Assembly: GCA_009840635.1 (NCBI GenBank)
Contig: VXNL01000054.1
Span: 1-37,532, forward strand
DNA length: 37,532 nucleotides
DNA from: Acidobacteriota bacterium
Lineage (GTDB): Bacteria > Acidobacteriota > Vicinamibacteria > Marinacidobacterales > Marinacidobacteraceae
Reading direction: 5' to 3'
In this document: piece after piece, positions 22,375-31,400 of the stretch
Position numbering within the stretch: the first letter of the stretch is position 1
How the letters are laid out: each line of letters begins with the position of its first letter
The notes under the pieces: generated by a model
Database searches by the model: none
The model's input: the letters and a program-made list of their open reading frames with translations, nothing else
Told to the model about the DNA's origin: nothing
Position numbers and translations under genes: made by a program

Positions 22375-22971
22375 GTGGCGCGGACGGGCGACCCCGCTTT
22401 CCCGCCGCTCCCCGCGGAACGCTTCGGGATCATCTACGCCGACCCGCCCTGGGACTACAAGGGCCAGCTCCAGCACGCGGGTCCGGCCAGCGGCGATACC
22501 GGCGGGGCGATCCGCCACTACGCGACGGTCACCCTCGCCGACCTGAAGAAGCTGCCGATCGGGTCCGTTGCCGCGGCGGACTGCCTGCTCTTCCTGTGGG
22601 CGACCAGCCCCCACCTCGACCAGGCGATCGACCTCGGCAAGGCGTGGGGTTTCGACTGGGCCACGGTCGCCTTCGTCTGGGACAAGGGCCGGGTGAATCC
22701 GGGTTTCTACACGATGAGCCAGTGCGAGCTGTGCTTGGTGTTCCGGCGCGGCCGCATCCCCACGCCCCGGGGCGCCCGCAACGAGCGCCAGCTCGTCCGC
22801 GCAGAGCGGGGGTCCCACTCGGCAAAGCCGGAGGAGGTGCGGCGGCGCATCGAGCGGATGTTCCCGGAGCAGCGGAAGATCGAACTCTTTGCCAGGCGGG
22901 AGGTTGTGGGGTGGACTGCGTGGGGGCTCGAGAGCGGCGCGCCGCCGGAGCGGAGTCTGTTTACCGGATAG
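22375..22971 (+). CDS. MT-A70 family N6-adenine methyltransferase
   Basis: A 198-residue SAM-dependent methyltransferase of the MT-A70 family. The catalytic D23-P-P-W26 motif follows IIYA, and the fold continues with LFLWATSPHLDQAIDLGKAWGFDWATVAFVWDK, GFYTMSQCELCLVFRRG, and HSAKPEEVRRRIERMFP near the C-terminus. It should methylate adenine N6 in DNA or RNA. No cognate restriction gene is adjacent, so it is an orphan methyltransferase, possibly regulatory or of phage origin. The start is GTG with a GGAG about 5 nt upstream, 13 nt after the cystathionine gene. Its stop codon coincides with the left end of the MITE-like element. Confidence 0.88.
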   Translation: MARTGDPAFPPLPAERFGIIYADPPWDYKGQLQHAGPASGDTGGAIRHYATVTLADLKKLPIGSVAAADCLLFLWATSPHLDQAIDLGKAWGFDWATVAFVWDKGRVNPGFYTMSQCELCLVFRRGRIPTPRGARNERQLVRAERGSHSAKPEEVRRRIERMFPEQRKIELFARREVVGWTAWGLESGAPPERSLFTG

Positions 22972-23153
22972 CGACCGATGGGGAGAGTGGCGCGAGCACC
23001 GAGAACGACGAGGCGCCCGGCTGACAAGGCGCGTGAGGAAGGAATACCGGGTGTATTCCGACCGAAACGCAACGAAGAAGGCCGCGCAGCGGCCTGTTTC
23101 AGCCGGGATGCATCGCCGTTCGAATGCCGTGCCACTCTCTCCATCGGTTGCTA
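22969..23153. mobile_element. MITE-like palindromic element with 26-nt terminal arms
   Basis: TAGCGACCGATGGGGAGAGT and six more bases (22969-22994) pair with 23128-23153. All three differences are transitions that would give G-U pairs in RNA, so a full 26-bp stem is possible. Inside are a 9-bp stem (23016-23024 with 23099-23107, CCCGGCTGA/TCAGCCGGG), a hairpin GGAATAC-cgggt-GTATTCC (23041-23059) and GGCCGC-gca-GCGGCC (23080-23094). TA flanks both ends, as expected for TA-targeting Tc1/IS630-type elements. No coding capacity. Confidence 0.65.
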
Positions 23154-23163
23154 AAGTCCGGGC
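23152..23163 (+). promoter_or_regulatory. Leaderless-type -10 box of nfeD
   Basis: TAAAGT (23152-23157) lies exactly 6 nt before the GTG start at 23164. Its first TA is the right-hand TA of the MITE-like element. Confidence 0.4.
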
Positions 23164-23583
23164 GTGGCCTGGTGGATCTGGATCGTGGCCGGGGTCATCC
23201 TGGCGCTGATCGAGTTGTTGGCTGGCGGCGAACTCTGGCTCCTGTTCGCCGGGGTCGCGGCGATCGTCGTGGGCCTCCTGGCCGGCGTGGGGATGACCGA
23301 CCTGGCGGCACAGTTCCTGGTCTTCTCGGTGCTGGCCGTATCGGCGTTCTTCGTGAGGCGCCGTCTCACGCGGCCGGTGGACACCGGCAAGGTCGGGAGC
23401 GAGTCGCTGGTGGGGGAGATCGGGCCCGCCACCTCGACCATCCTGCCCACCACACCGGGAAACGCCGAGTTCCGGGGCTCCTCCTGGCCAGCGCGCAGCG
23501 CCACCGGACACCCGATAGAGGCCGGAACGGTCGTGCGCGTCGTGCGCATGGAGGGGATCACGCTGTTCGTCGAACCGGAGTGA
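23164..23583 (+). CDS. NfeD-like membrane protein, short form
   Basis: A 139-residue protein with an N-terminal block of membrane helices (residues about 3-65: WIWIVAGVILALIELLAGG, LWLLFAGVAAIVVGLLAG, FLVFSVLAVSAFFV). A C-terminal OB-fold domain follows (about 75-139: VGSESLVGEIGPA, GTVVRVVRMEGITLFVEP). This is the short NfeD type without the serine protease domain. It is followed 11 nt later by an SPFH gene, the conserved NfeD-stomatin pairing, and the two products are thought to interact in the membrane. The GTG start fits a TAAAGT-N6 leaderless arrangement. Confidence 0.88.
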   Translation: MAWWIWIVAGVILALIELLAGGELWLLFAGVAAIVVGLLAGVGMTDLAAQFLVFSVLAVSAFFVRRRLTRPVDTGKVGSESLVGEIGPATSTILPTTPGNAEFRGSSWPARSATGHPIEAGTVVRVVRMEGITLFVEPE

Positions 23584-23594
23584 GGCTCTGAGAT

Positions 23595-24536
23595 ATGGAA
23601 GTAACGAGTTTTTCGATCGTCACCGTCCTGATCGCGGTGGTCGTCGTGATCACGCTCTACCGGACCGCCCGGGTCGTGCCCCAGCAGCAGGTCTTCGTGG
23701 TGGAACGGCTGGGGCGCTACCGCAGCAGCCTGCAGGCGGGCTTTCACATCCTGGTTCCGTTCCTGGACCGCGTCGCCTACAAGCACTCGCTGAAGGAGCG
23801 GGCCATCGACGTCCCCCAGCAGGTCTGCATCACCCGCGACAACGTCCAGATCGCCGTCGACGGCGTCCTCTATCTGCAGGTGGTGGATGCGCAGCGCGCC
23901 TCGTACGGCATCGGCGACTACGGGTTCGCGATCGCCCAGCTCGCACAGACGACGCTCCGTAGCGAGGTCGGCAAGATCGATCTCGACCGGACTTTCGAGG
24001 AGCGGGCGGCGATCAACGCGTCCGTGGTCCAGGAAGTGGACCGCGCCAGCGATCCCTGGGGGGTGAAGGTCCTCCGCTACGAGATCCGGGACATCGCGCC
24101 GCCGCGGGACGTGCTGGCCGCGATGGAAAAGCAGATGCGCGCCGAACGCGAGAAGCGGGCCACCATCCTCGAGTCCGAGGCCGACCGCGAGTCGCAGATC
24201 AACCGCGCCGAGGGCGAAAAGCAGCGCGTCATCCGCGAATCGGAGGCCCAGCGCCAGAAGCAGATCAACGAGGCGGAGGGAGAGGCCCACGCCATCCGCG
24301 CCGTCGCCGAGGCCACCGCCGAGGGCATCCGCAAGGTGGGCGACGCGATTTCGAGTCCCGGCGGGCTCGATTCGGCCCGTATCCGGGTGGCGGAGCAGTA
24401 CGTGTCAGAATTTGGCAATCTCGCGCGGACGAACAACACGATCATCCTGCCGTCGAACCTCGCTGACGTGTCAGGTTTTGTCGCTACGGCGATGGAGGTC
24501 GTCAAGGGGGCGGGCACGCCCGCCGCGAAGTCGTAG
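23595..24536 (+). CDS. SPFH/Band 7 (stomatin/paraslipin-like) protein
   Basis: A 313-residue membrane-anchored SPFH protein. One N-terminal helix (residues about 8-22), then VVPQQQVFVVERLGRYRSSLQAGFHILVPFLDRV and the Band 7 domain to about 180 (AIAQLAQTTLRSEVGKIDLDRTFEER, DPWGVKVLRYEIRDIAPP). A long charged coiled coil (about 180-245, AEREKRATILESEADRESQI and repeats of EAEGE type) and a short C-terminal segment follow. This is the QmcA/paraslipin pattern; such proteins form membrane microdomain scaffolds with NfeD partners. The ATG is 11 nt after the nfeD stop. Confidence 0.9.
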   Translation: MEVTSFSIVTVLIAVVVVITLYRTARVVPQQQVFVVERLGRYRSSLQAGFHILVPFLDRVAYKHSLKERAIDVPQQVCITRDNVQIAVDGVLYLQVVDAQRASYGIGDYGFAIAQLAQTTLRSEVGKIDLDRTFEERAAINASVVQEVDRASDPWGVKVLRYEIRDIAPPRDVLAAMEKQMRAEREKRATILESEADRESQINRAEGEKQRVIRESEAQRQKQINEAEGEAHAIRAVAEATAEGIRKVGDAISSPGGLDSARIRVAEQYVSEFGNLARTNNTIILPSNLADVSGFVATAMEVVKGAGTPAAKS

Positions 24537-24542
24537 GCGGGG

Positions 24543-24707
24543 GGAGCGCCGGTCTCCGACCGGCACGCGGCCCGCAGGGCCGCGGCGGTTCGTCGCTACC
24601 CCGGGTGCATTGGCGCGCGCAGCCGAGCCATCCCGGCGAATGACGTCCGTGTCGCCGCCCGCCTGCGGCGGGCTGTGCCGGCTGAAGCCGGCGTTCCAAG
24701 CCGTTTC
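24543..24707. repeat. Composite palindromic repeat (BIME-like), copy 2, inverted
   Basis: Cores at 24543-24565 (GGAGCGCCGGTCTCCGACCG and flank) and 24676-24700 (TGCCGGCTGAAGCCGGCGTT and flank) bound a spacer that matches the reverse complement of 35-146 almost base for base. Shared stretches include CGGCGGTTCGTCGCTACCCC-like and GCGCGCAGCCGAGCCATC. It occupies most of the 302-bp gap 24537-24838, in which I see no gene. Confidence 0.85.
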
Positions 24708-24838
24708 CGCCTTCTTCATGCCCGGCGGAGTGTGTCCGGGTGGAACCGCGAGGCGGACGGCCTCGTAAACGTCTGGGTGATGCGGACCCGGCCAGGCGCG
24801 ACGGGGAGGGCCGGGGGCCCCGGCGGGAGTCGCCCGGC

Positions 24839-27268
24839 GTGAGGCGCGCGTTCAGCGCCCTCTGGCGCAGTGGTGGATACGCGGCGCTCGCGGTCACCGT
24901 CGTCGCCCTCGCGGTGGGCGCGAACACCGCCGTCTTCACGGTCGCCTACGGGGCGCTTTTCGCGCCGCTGCCGTATCGCGCTCCCGGGGAACTCGTCCGG
25001 GTGGCAACCCAGTTCCCGACGATGGGCTTCGACAAGTTCTGGATCTCGGCGCCCGAATACCTCGAGTACCGCGAGTGGAGCGCCTCGTTCGCGGAGGCCG
25101 GGGCGTTCAACACCGGGATGGCGTCGGTGGTGGGGGCCGGGGAGCCCTTCCGGGCGCAGCAGGCCGCCGCCACGGCGAGCCTTTTCCGGACCCTCGGAAT
25201 CTCGGCCTCGCTGGGGCGGGTGTTCACCGACGCGGAGGACGGTCCGGGCGCGGAGCCGGTCATGGTCCTCTCCGACGGGCTCTGGCGACGCGCGTTCGGC
25301 GCGGCCCCGGACATCCTGGGCCGGCGCCTCACGGTGGACGGCGTCCAGCGAACCGTGATCGGAGTCCTGCCGCCCGGAACGGACCTCCTCGACCGGCGCG
25401 TCGAGTTCTGGATCCCGCTCGCCCTCGACCCCGCGGACCTGCCTGGCCGCGGGTCCCACAACTACATCATGGTGGCGCGGCTCGCCCCGGGGACCACGAT
25501 CGAGTCGGCCCGGGCCGAACTCCCCGCGCTGCTGGAGCGCTGGCGCTCCGAGTCCGCGGACACCCACGCGCCGCATCCCGAGTTCCACCCGGTGATCCTC
25601 GTGGACCTCCACCAGGAGGTCGTCGGCGATCAGGGCGACCGCCTGCTCGCGCTGCTCGCCCTCTCGGGGCTTCTGCTGCTCGCCGGCTGCGCGAACCTGG
25701 CCAACCTGATCGTGGGCCGCGCCGACTCGCGGCGGGGCGACATCGCGCTCCGCGCCGCCCTCGGCGCGGGCCGTGCCGGCGCCGCCGGTCCGCTCTTGCG
25801 GGAGGGGATTCTGCTCTCGGTCGCCGGTGGCGCGCTGGGGTTGTTGTTGGCGCAGGCGGGCGTGTCCGCGCTGCTCGCCGCCTATCCGGGGGGAGTCCCG
25901 CGGATCGCGGAGATCGGGATCTCGGGCCCCGTCCTGGTCTTCGCCCTCCTCGCTACCGCGGTCACGGGGATCGTCTTCAGCGCCGCGCCGGTCGCCGGAC
26001 TCGCGACGGCCGGACGCGAGGCGCAGCTTCTCGGCACCCTGCAGGCGGGCGGAAGGCGCGTCGCCGGCGGCCGCAACCGGTTCCGGAGCGGGCTCGTGGC
26101 GTTCGAGGTGGCGCTCTCCGCGGCGCTGCTGATCGCCTGCCTCCTCCTCGTCCGCAGCCTGTTCGCGATCCAGACGACGGACCCCGGTTTCGATCCGGAG
26201 AACCTCTCGACGTACCAGACCTACCTCCCGGAGACCGCGTACCCGGCCGCTTCCGAGCAGCTCGCGTTCCTCGAGCGGCTCCGCGCGGAGGCCGCGTCGC
26301 TTCCCGGCGTCGAGGCGGTCACCTACATGAGCGGCCTGCCGCCGCGGCGCCGGCTGAACGCGAACGACACGGCCCTGGAGGGCGTGCCCGAGGGCGAGGG
26401 GCACCCGGCCCACAACATGGACTACTGGCAGTTCGCCGGGCCCGGTTACTTCGAGGCGATGGGGATTCCGCTGCTCTCCGGACGCGGCTTCACGCCTTCG
26501 GACGACGGCGGGGCCACCCCGGTGGCGGTCGTCAACCGCACCGCCGCGGAACTGTTCTGGCCCGGCCAGGACCCGATCGGCCGCCGGCTTTCGCCCGGCC
26601 AGGAGGTCCCATGGTTCACGATCATCGGCGTCGCCGGGGACGTGAAACAGGGCGGCCTCGAAGCCGAGACCGGCACGGAGGTCTATTTCCACTACCCGCA
26701 GACCGCCGAGGCGGTCGGGTTCGCCCCCCGGACGGTGAACGTGGTGGTGCGCTCGCGCATGCCCGCGACGGCGCTCGCGCCCGCCGTCCGGGAGGTCACG
26801 CACCGGCTCGACCCGTCCCTCCCGGTGGACTCGTTCCGGCCCATGACCGAGGTGATCGGCGCCTCGGTGGCCGGGCCCCGTTTCCTCGCTCTGCTCGCTG
26901 CCGTGTTCGCGGCCCTCGCGGTGCTGCTCGCCGCCGCTGGCGTCTTCGGAGTGATGTCCGCCCGGGTCACCGAGCAGACCCCGGAAATGGGAGTGCGCAT
27001 GGCGTTCGGCGCCGCCCGGGGAGACCTGCTGGGGCTCGTGTTCCGTCAGGGGATGCGGGTCGCGCTTCCCGGTCTCGCCCTCGGCCTCGTCGCCGCGTTC
27101 GCCGCGAGCCGCGCCCTCGCGAGCATCCTGTTCGGGGTCGCTCCGGGGGACGCCGTCTCCTACCTGCTGGCCTTCAGCATCGTCCTGGGGGCGGCGGTCC
27201 TGGCCTGCCTGGCGCCGGCGGTCCGGGCTACCCGCATCCAGCCGACCGCGGCGCTGCGCCACGGCTGA
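24839..27268 (+). CDS. ADOP-type orphan duplicated permease (MacB/FtsX-like)
   Basis: An 809-residue membrane protein of the acidobacterial duplicated orphan permease type. It has two MacB periplasmic-core plus FtsX units in tandem: first core about 20-245 (ALAVGANTAVFTVAYGALFAPLPY), first FtsX helices about 280-400 (LLLLAGCANLANLIVGRADSRRGDIALRAALGAGR). The second core is about 425-640 and the second FtsX region about 690-800 (GVRMAFGAARGDLLGLVFRQ, ending in PTAALRHG). No ABC ATPase gene is adjacent, as usual for this group. GTG 24839 is preferred because GGGAG (24825-24829) lies 9 nt upstream. An ATG at 24740 would add 33 arginine-rich residues read from repeat-border DNA. The exported substrate is unknown. 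Confidence 0.87.
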   Translation: MRRAFSALWRSGGYAALAVTVVALAVGANTAVFTVAYGALFAPLPYRAPGELVRVATQFPTMGFDKFWISAPEYLEYREWSASFAEAGAFNTGMASVVGAGEPFRAQQAAATASLFRTLGISASLGRVFTDAEDGPGAEPVMVLSDGLWRRAFGAAPDILGRRLTVDGVQRTVIGVLPPGTDLLDRRVEFWIPLALDPADLPGRGSHNYIMVARLAPGTTIESARAELPALLERWRSESADTHAPHPEFHPVILVDLHQEVVGDQGDRLLALLALSGLLLLAGCANLANLIVGRADSRRGDIALRAALGAGRAGAAGPLLREGILLSVAGGALGLLLAQAGVSALLAAYPGGVPRIAEIGISGPVLVFALLATAVTGIVFSAAPVAGLATAGREAQLLGTLQAGGRRVAGGRNRFRSGLVAFEVALSAALLIACLLLVRSLFAIQTTDPGFDPENLSTYQTYLPETAYPAASEQLAFLERLRAEAASLPGVEAVTYMSGLPPRRRLNANDTALEGVPEGEGHPAHNMDYWQFAGPGYFEAMGIPLLSGRGFTPSDDGGATPVAVVNRTAAELFWPGQDPIGRRLSPGQEVPWFTIIGVAGDVKQGGLEAETGTEVYFHYPQTAEAVGFAPRTVNVVVRSRMPATALAPAVREVTHRLDPSLPVDSFRPMTEVIGASVAGPRFLALLAAVFAALAVLLAAAGVFGVMSARVTEQTPEMGVRMAFGAARGDLLGLVFRQGMRVALPGLALGLVAAFAASRALASILFGVAPGDAVSYLLAFSIVLGAAVLACLAPAVRATRIQPTAALRHG

Positions 27269-27307
27269 CGGGCCGCGCCGGCGCGCAATCCTCCCCGACT
27301 TGGCGGA

Positions 27308-28240
27308 TCAGCCCTTGGCGGCCCGCCAGGTGTCCACGCAGGACCGGTAGTTGGCGGCGATCTGCGCGATCGCGTCCGCTTCGGGGAGCTGGCCGTTCAG
27401 ATACGCCCCGAGCGGCTCCCGGAAGTTGGTCCGGCCGACCGCGAAGCCGATGAAGCCGTCCACCGGGGCCGCGACCCGGAGCCATTCATGGACCTGGGCG
27501 GCGTCGGAACCGCGTCCCAGCACGATGGAGCCGACGCGCTCCCGTCCCGGCCCGCTGCGGACCGCCGCCGCGACCTTCTCGGCGTCTTCCGCGCGATCTA
27601 CCCCCTCGATCTTCCAGATGTCCGGTTCGATACCGAAGTCCTGGATCATGTGGATGGCGCGCACCATGTGTCCGGGCCTCAGGTCCCGGTCGTAGGCGGC
27701 GCCCGCCTCCTTGTCTTCCGGCGTCGTCGCCGGTACCAGGAGCTCGAACATGAACAGGCGCCGCTCGGGACCGTGGAGGTAGTCGGAAACCAGTTGCAGC
27801 CGGCTGAGTTGCACCGCGGTGTCGGCCACGGGATCGTCGGGATGCAGCCGCACCAGCACCTTCACGATCTGCGGCCGGTGATAGCGGATGTGCGTCACCC
27901 AGCGCACCCCGTACTCGAAGTCGAAGACCGACTGACCGCTCTTTTCGATGCAGACCGCCCGCGGAATACCCCGCGCCGCCGCGTCGGCGAGGACCTGGCT
28001 GCCGAACTGCGCGTCCACCAGGATTCCGACCTGCTCCTTCGGGACGCCCCCCTCGATCGCCCGCAGGAGGCCGCGGTAGATCAGGCTCTTCGCGGCGGCG
28101 ACGGGACCGAATCCGTCGTTTCCGGGTGAGATCTCCGGGGCGCCGCGGAAGCCGAAGTAGGACTTCGTGAAGCTGCCCCGGTGGTCGAAGGGCTGGATGA
28201 AGAGCGGCTGGTCGTAGCCGATGGCGGAGGGTTTGTTCAT
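27308..28240 (-). CDS. DUF2090 (IolC C-terminal-like) aldolase-type protein
   Basis: A 310-residue TIM-barrel protein similar to the C-terminal DUF2090 domain of IolC-type inositol-catabolism proteins, linked to 2-deoxy-5-keto-gluconate-6-phosphate aldolase activity. Recognisable segments: LFIQPFDHRGSFTKSYFG (13-30), AKSLIYRGLLRAI, GILVDAQFGSQVL, VKVLVRLHPDD, RRLFMFELLVPAT, IDIWKIEG-like IEPDIWKIEGV, VLGRGSD and the final GFIGFAVGRTNFREPL. The N-terminal PfkB kinase half of fused IolC proteins is absent. No other inositol gene is near. ATG 28240 was chosen because the family begins here; further upstream the frame runs through repeat DNA. Confidence 0.8.
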   Translation of the reverse strand: MNKPSAIGYDQPLFIQPFDHRGSFTKSYFGFRGAPEISPGNDGFGPVAAAKSLIYRGLLRAIEGGVPKEQVGILVDAQFGSQVLADAAARGIPRAVCIEKSGQSVFDFEYGVRWVTHIRYHRPQIVKVLVRLHPDDPVADTAVQLSRLQLVSDYLHGPERRLFMFELLVPATTPEDKEAGAAYDRDLRPGHMVRAIHMIQDFGIEPDIWKIEGVDRAEDAEKVAAAVRSGPGRERVGSIVLGRGSDAAQVHEWLRVAAPVDGFIGFAVGRTNFREPLGAYLNGQLPEADAIAQIAANYRSCVDTWRAAKG

Positions 28241-28268
28241 GGGTGGATGGGTGGCCTTTCGGGGGGAG

Positions 28269-28276
28269 AGTGTACG
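28269..28276 (-). promoter_or_regulatory. CGTACACT box, possible -10 element
   Basis: On the minus strand CGTACACT lies 28 nt before the DUF2090 gene ATG. It is the third copy of this octamer ahead of a gene start in the window. Confidence 0.35.
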
Positions 28277-28421
28277 GGGGCGGCGCTGCCCTGGGAGCGT
28301 TGGGAATTGTGCGCTTCGCCCGCCTCCAGCGGGCGGTGCGGGCCGGGAGGTCCGGTGCTTCCGGCGGTACGGGGCGCGAGGATGGCTGGAGTTGCCACAT
28401 GCGCGGTGCGGAGCACCGCGG

Positions 28422-28446
28422 TGCCGGTCTGGAGACCGGCGTTCCA
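28422..28446. repeat. REP-like palindrome (CTGGAG type)
   Basis: TGCCGGTCTGGAGACCGGCG and flank, preceded by GCGCGGTGCGGAGCACCGCGG-like palindromic DNA, in the 239-bp gap between divergent genes. No gene is seen in that gap. Confidence 0.8.
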
Positions 28447-28467
28447 GGCCCATGCGCCATGCATGCC

Positions 28468-28479
28468 TAGAATTCCGGC
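28468..28479 (+). promoter_or_regulatory. Leaderless-type -10 box of the Oar-like receptor
   Basis: TAGAAT (28468-28473) lies exactly 6 nt before the GTG start at 28480. No ribosome binding site is present. Confidence 0.5.
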
Positions 28480-31400
28480 GTGGGTTTCGCCGCCGGGGGG
28501 GAGCAACGGAAGCCGGGGCCGCTCCGTCCCCGGGCTCCGTGGTTCGTGGCGTTGGCGCTCGTCTGTCTGCACGCGCCGGACCTTGCCGCGCAGGCGGGGA
28601 CCACCACCGGTGTCATCCGCGGTGAGGTGAGCGATCCGCTGGGGAACCCGGTGCCGGGGGCCGTCATCCTGATCCAGCATCGGGATACCGACCTGGTGAC
28701 GACCGTCGAGACCTCGGGTTCCGGCGGGTTCGTCCGCAGCCTCCTGCCGCCGGGGACCTACGACCTGACCGTCACCGCCGCCGGGGGGTTCGGGACCGAG
28801 CGGATCGAGGGCGCGATTCTGCGGGTGGGGGAGGTGCTGCACTTCCACCTGGACCTCCGGATCGTGGCCGAGGAAACGGTGACGGTCTTCGGCGAGCTGC
28901 CGTCTCCCATCGAGACGACCGACTTCACCCGCTCCCAGCGCCTGAGGGAGGAAGTGGTGGACGCGGTGCCGAGCAACGGCCGCAACTTCGTGGACCTGGC
29001 CCTCCTCACCCCCGGCGCCTCGGTCTCCCAGGGGCCCGACGGCGACGAGCTGAACATCAACGGCCAGCGGGGCATCTTCAACAACTTCATCGTGGACGGG
29101 GCCGACTTCAACAACCCGTTCTTCGGCGAGCAGCGCGGCGGCCAGCGCGCGGCGTTCACCTTCAACCAGGACGCGATCGGCGAGCTGGTCATCGTGAACC
29201 AGGGCGCCCCCGCGGAGTTCGGCCGCTCGGCCGGCGGATTCATCAACGTCATCACCAAGTCGGGCACCAACGAGCTGGCCGGCTCCGCCCACTACTTCGG
29301 CCAGTGGGACGAGATCGCCGCCGAGTACTCCGCGGACCGCGGCGGCGGGAAGCCGGATTTCGGGCGGAACCAGTTCGGGGCCACCTGCGGCGGCCCGCTC
29401 GTCCGCGACCGGGCGTTCTTCTTCCTCGCCTACGACCAGCCGGCGGCCGCCGAGACGAAGCAGACGACCCGGCGGGTCGCAAACCCGGCGAACCTGGAGC
29501 GGCTGGACACCTTCCTCAACACGCGCTGGCCGGGCCTCTTCGAGGACGAGTTCGGGCCCATCCGGCGCACCGACGACGCGCGTTCGCTGCTCGCCAAGCT
29601 GGACTTCAACCTGAGCGGCCGGCACCAGGCGTCGCTCAAATACAACTACAACTGGTCCGAACAGGTGAACGGCACCTTCGACGTGGACTCGTGGGGCGCC
29701 TCCATGAACGGGATCGAGCGGGGCTACTCCCACGCGGTGAACGGGAGCCTCCGCTCGCTGCTCACCAACGCGCTCTCGAACGAGCTGCGGGTCCAGTGGG
29801 CGCGCGAGGACCGGCCGCGCTGGTACGACGGTCCGCTGATTCCCGGCGCCGCCCTCCCGGGCCAGCCCCAGTTCGAGCGGCTGGGCGGGCGCCCGTTCCC
29901 GGACATCGGCATGGACTTCGCGGACGGTTTCCGGATCGGGCTCCCGTTCTTCCTGCCGATCGATCCCGCTTTCGACGACCGCTTCCAGCTCGTGGACAAC
30001 CTCTCGTACGCCACCGGCTCCCATCTCTTCAAGGCCGGGGTCGAATACAACCGGACCCGGGTGGAGCAGCAGTTCATGGGCTTCGCCAACAGCCGTTACC
30101 TCTTCGATTCGGTGGACGGTTTCATCGGCTTCGCGACCCACGGGAGCGGCTACGTGCACTGCTCCGACGGCTCGGCGAGCACCACGGGAGGCTGTCCCGA
30201 GGGCGCCGCGATCACCGGCCCGGTGCTGCTCTACCTCCAGTCGGCGACCGTTCCCGGCATCCCGCCGGCCGAGCTCGGCCGGCAGCGGGCGTCCATGCAC
30301 GAGGTCGGAGTGTTCGTGCAGGACACCTGGCATCCGGGCGAGGACGTGACGCTCGATCTCGGACTGCGCTGGGACGGGACCTGGCATCCCGACGTCTTCG
30401 TCGAACCGGAAGACACGTTCTTCGCGCCCTACCTCGACGACCCGGGTTTCCCCTCCGACGGGCGGATCCCCCACGACCTCGACAACTTCCAGCCGCGCTT
30501 CGGGATCGCCTGGGACGTCGCCGGTGACGGCCGCACGGTGGCCCGCGCGGCGGCCGGCTCCTACGTCTCCCGCATCCCGCTGCTGGTGTTCGCCCAGCAC
30601 CGCTCCACGAACGGGGCGTTCCAGCAGATCCTCTTCCGCAGCAGCGCCGACACCTTCCTCGGCCCGGTGCCGGAGATCGACCGCCAGCTCGACCCCCAGG
30701 CGACGGCCCCGTTCCTCCCGGACATCCAGGTCGCCGACCGGGACCTCGAGCTGCCGCGTACCTGGTCGTTCAGCGTGGGGCTCGACCGGGACCTCGGGCG
30801 GGGGATGGCGGCGAGCGCCAACTTCGTCTACGCGCGCACCGATCAGCTCTTCCGTTTCGTGGACCGCAACGCCGCCGCCTTCGGGTCACCGTTCGGCGTC
30901 GGCACGCACCCGTCGGGCGGGGGCATCAATGCGCTGACCGTCGCCGAGAGCAGCGCCCGCTCACGCTACCAGGCGCTGACCGTCGGGCTGCGCGGCTGGA
31001 GTTCGCTCGGGGACCGGCCGCTGACGTTCGAGGCCCACTACACGCTGGCCTTCGACAAGTCCGACGACGACAACGAGCGCGACCCGTTCACCTTCCGCTA
31101 CGCCGATCCCTCGAACCTCAGCCCCGAGTTCGGCTGGTCGGACCGCGACCGCCGCCACCAGGTGAGCGGCTACCTGCTCGTCACCCTGCCGGGGGATGTG
31201 AACTGGAACAACGTGTTCCGGGTTCTGTCCGCCTCCCCTGCTTCGGAACAATGCGCCCGGCCGGGCGAGCGCGCCAACCAGCCCTCGGACCGGATCTGCG
31301 CCGACGGCTCCATCCTCACCCGGAACACCCTGCGGCGCGACAACGAGTTCTTCTCCTGGGACCTGCGGATCTCACGCAGCTTCGCGCTGCCGAACGGCGC

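Noticed and set aside
24740..24838. Upstream ATG for the ADOP permease
   Set aside because: The added residues are Arg/Gly-rich repeat-border DNA. GTG 24839 has a ribosome binding site at good distance and matches the family start.
24716..27262. An 848-codon minus-strand open frame opposite the ADOP permease
   Set aside because: It mirrors the permease codons, is rich in Arg, Gly, Glu and His, and shows no known motif. The permease frame has clear MacB/FtsX features.
27275..27284. GCGCCGGCGC palindrome between convergent genes as a terminator
   Set aside because: A 10-bp self-palindrome with no loop and no T run; expected by chance at this GC content.
28237..30600. A 787-codon minus-strand open frame opposite the Oar-like receptor
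   Set aside because: Shadow of a well-supported receptor; no start signal or domain.
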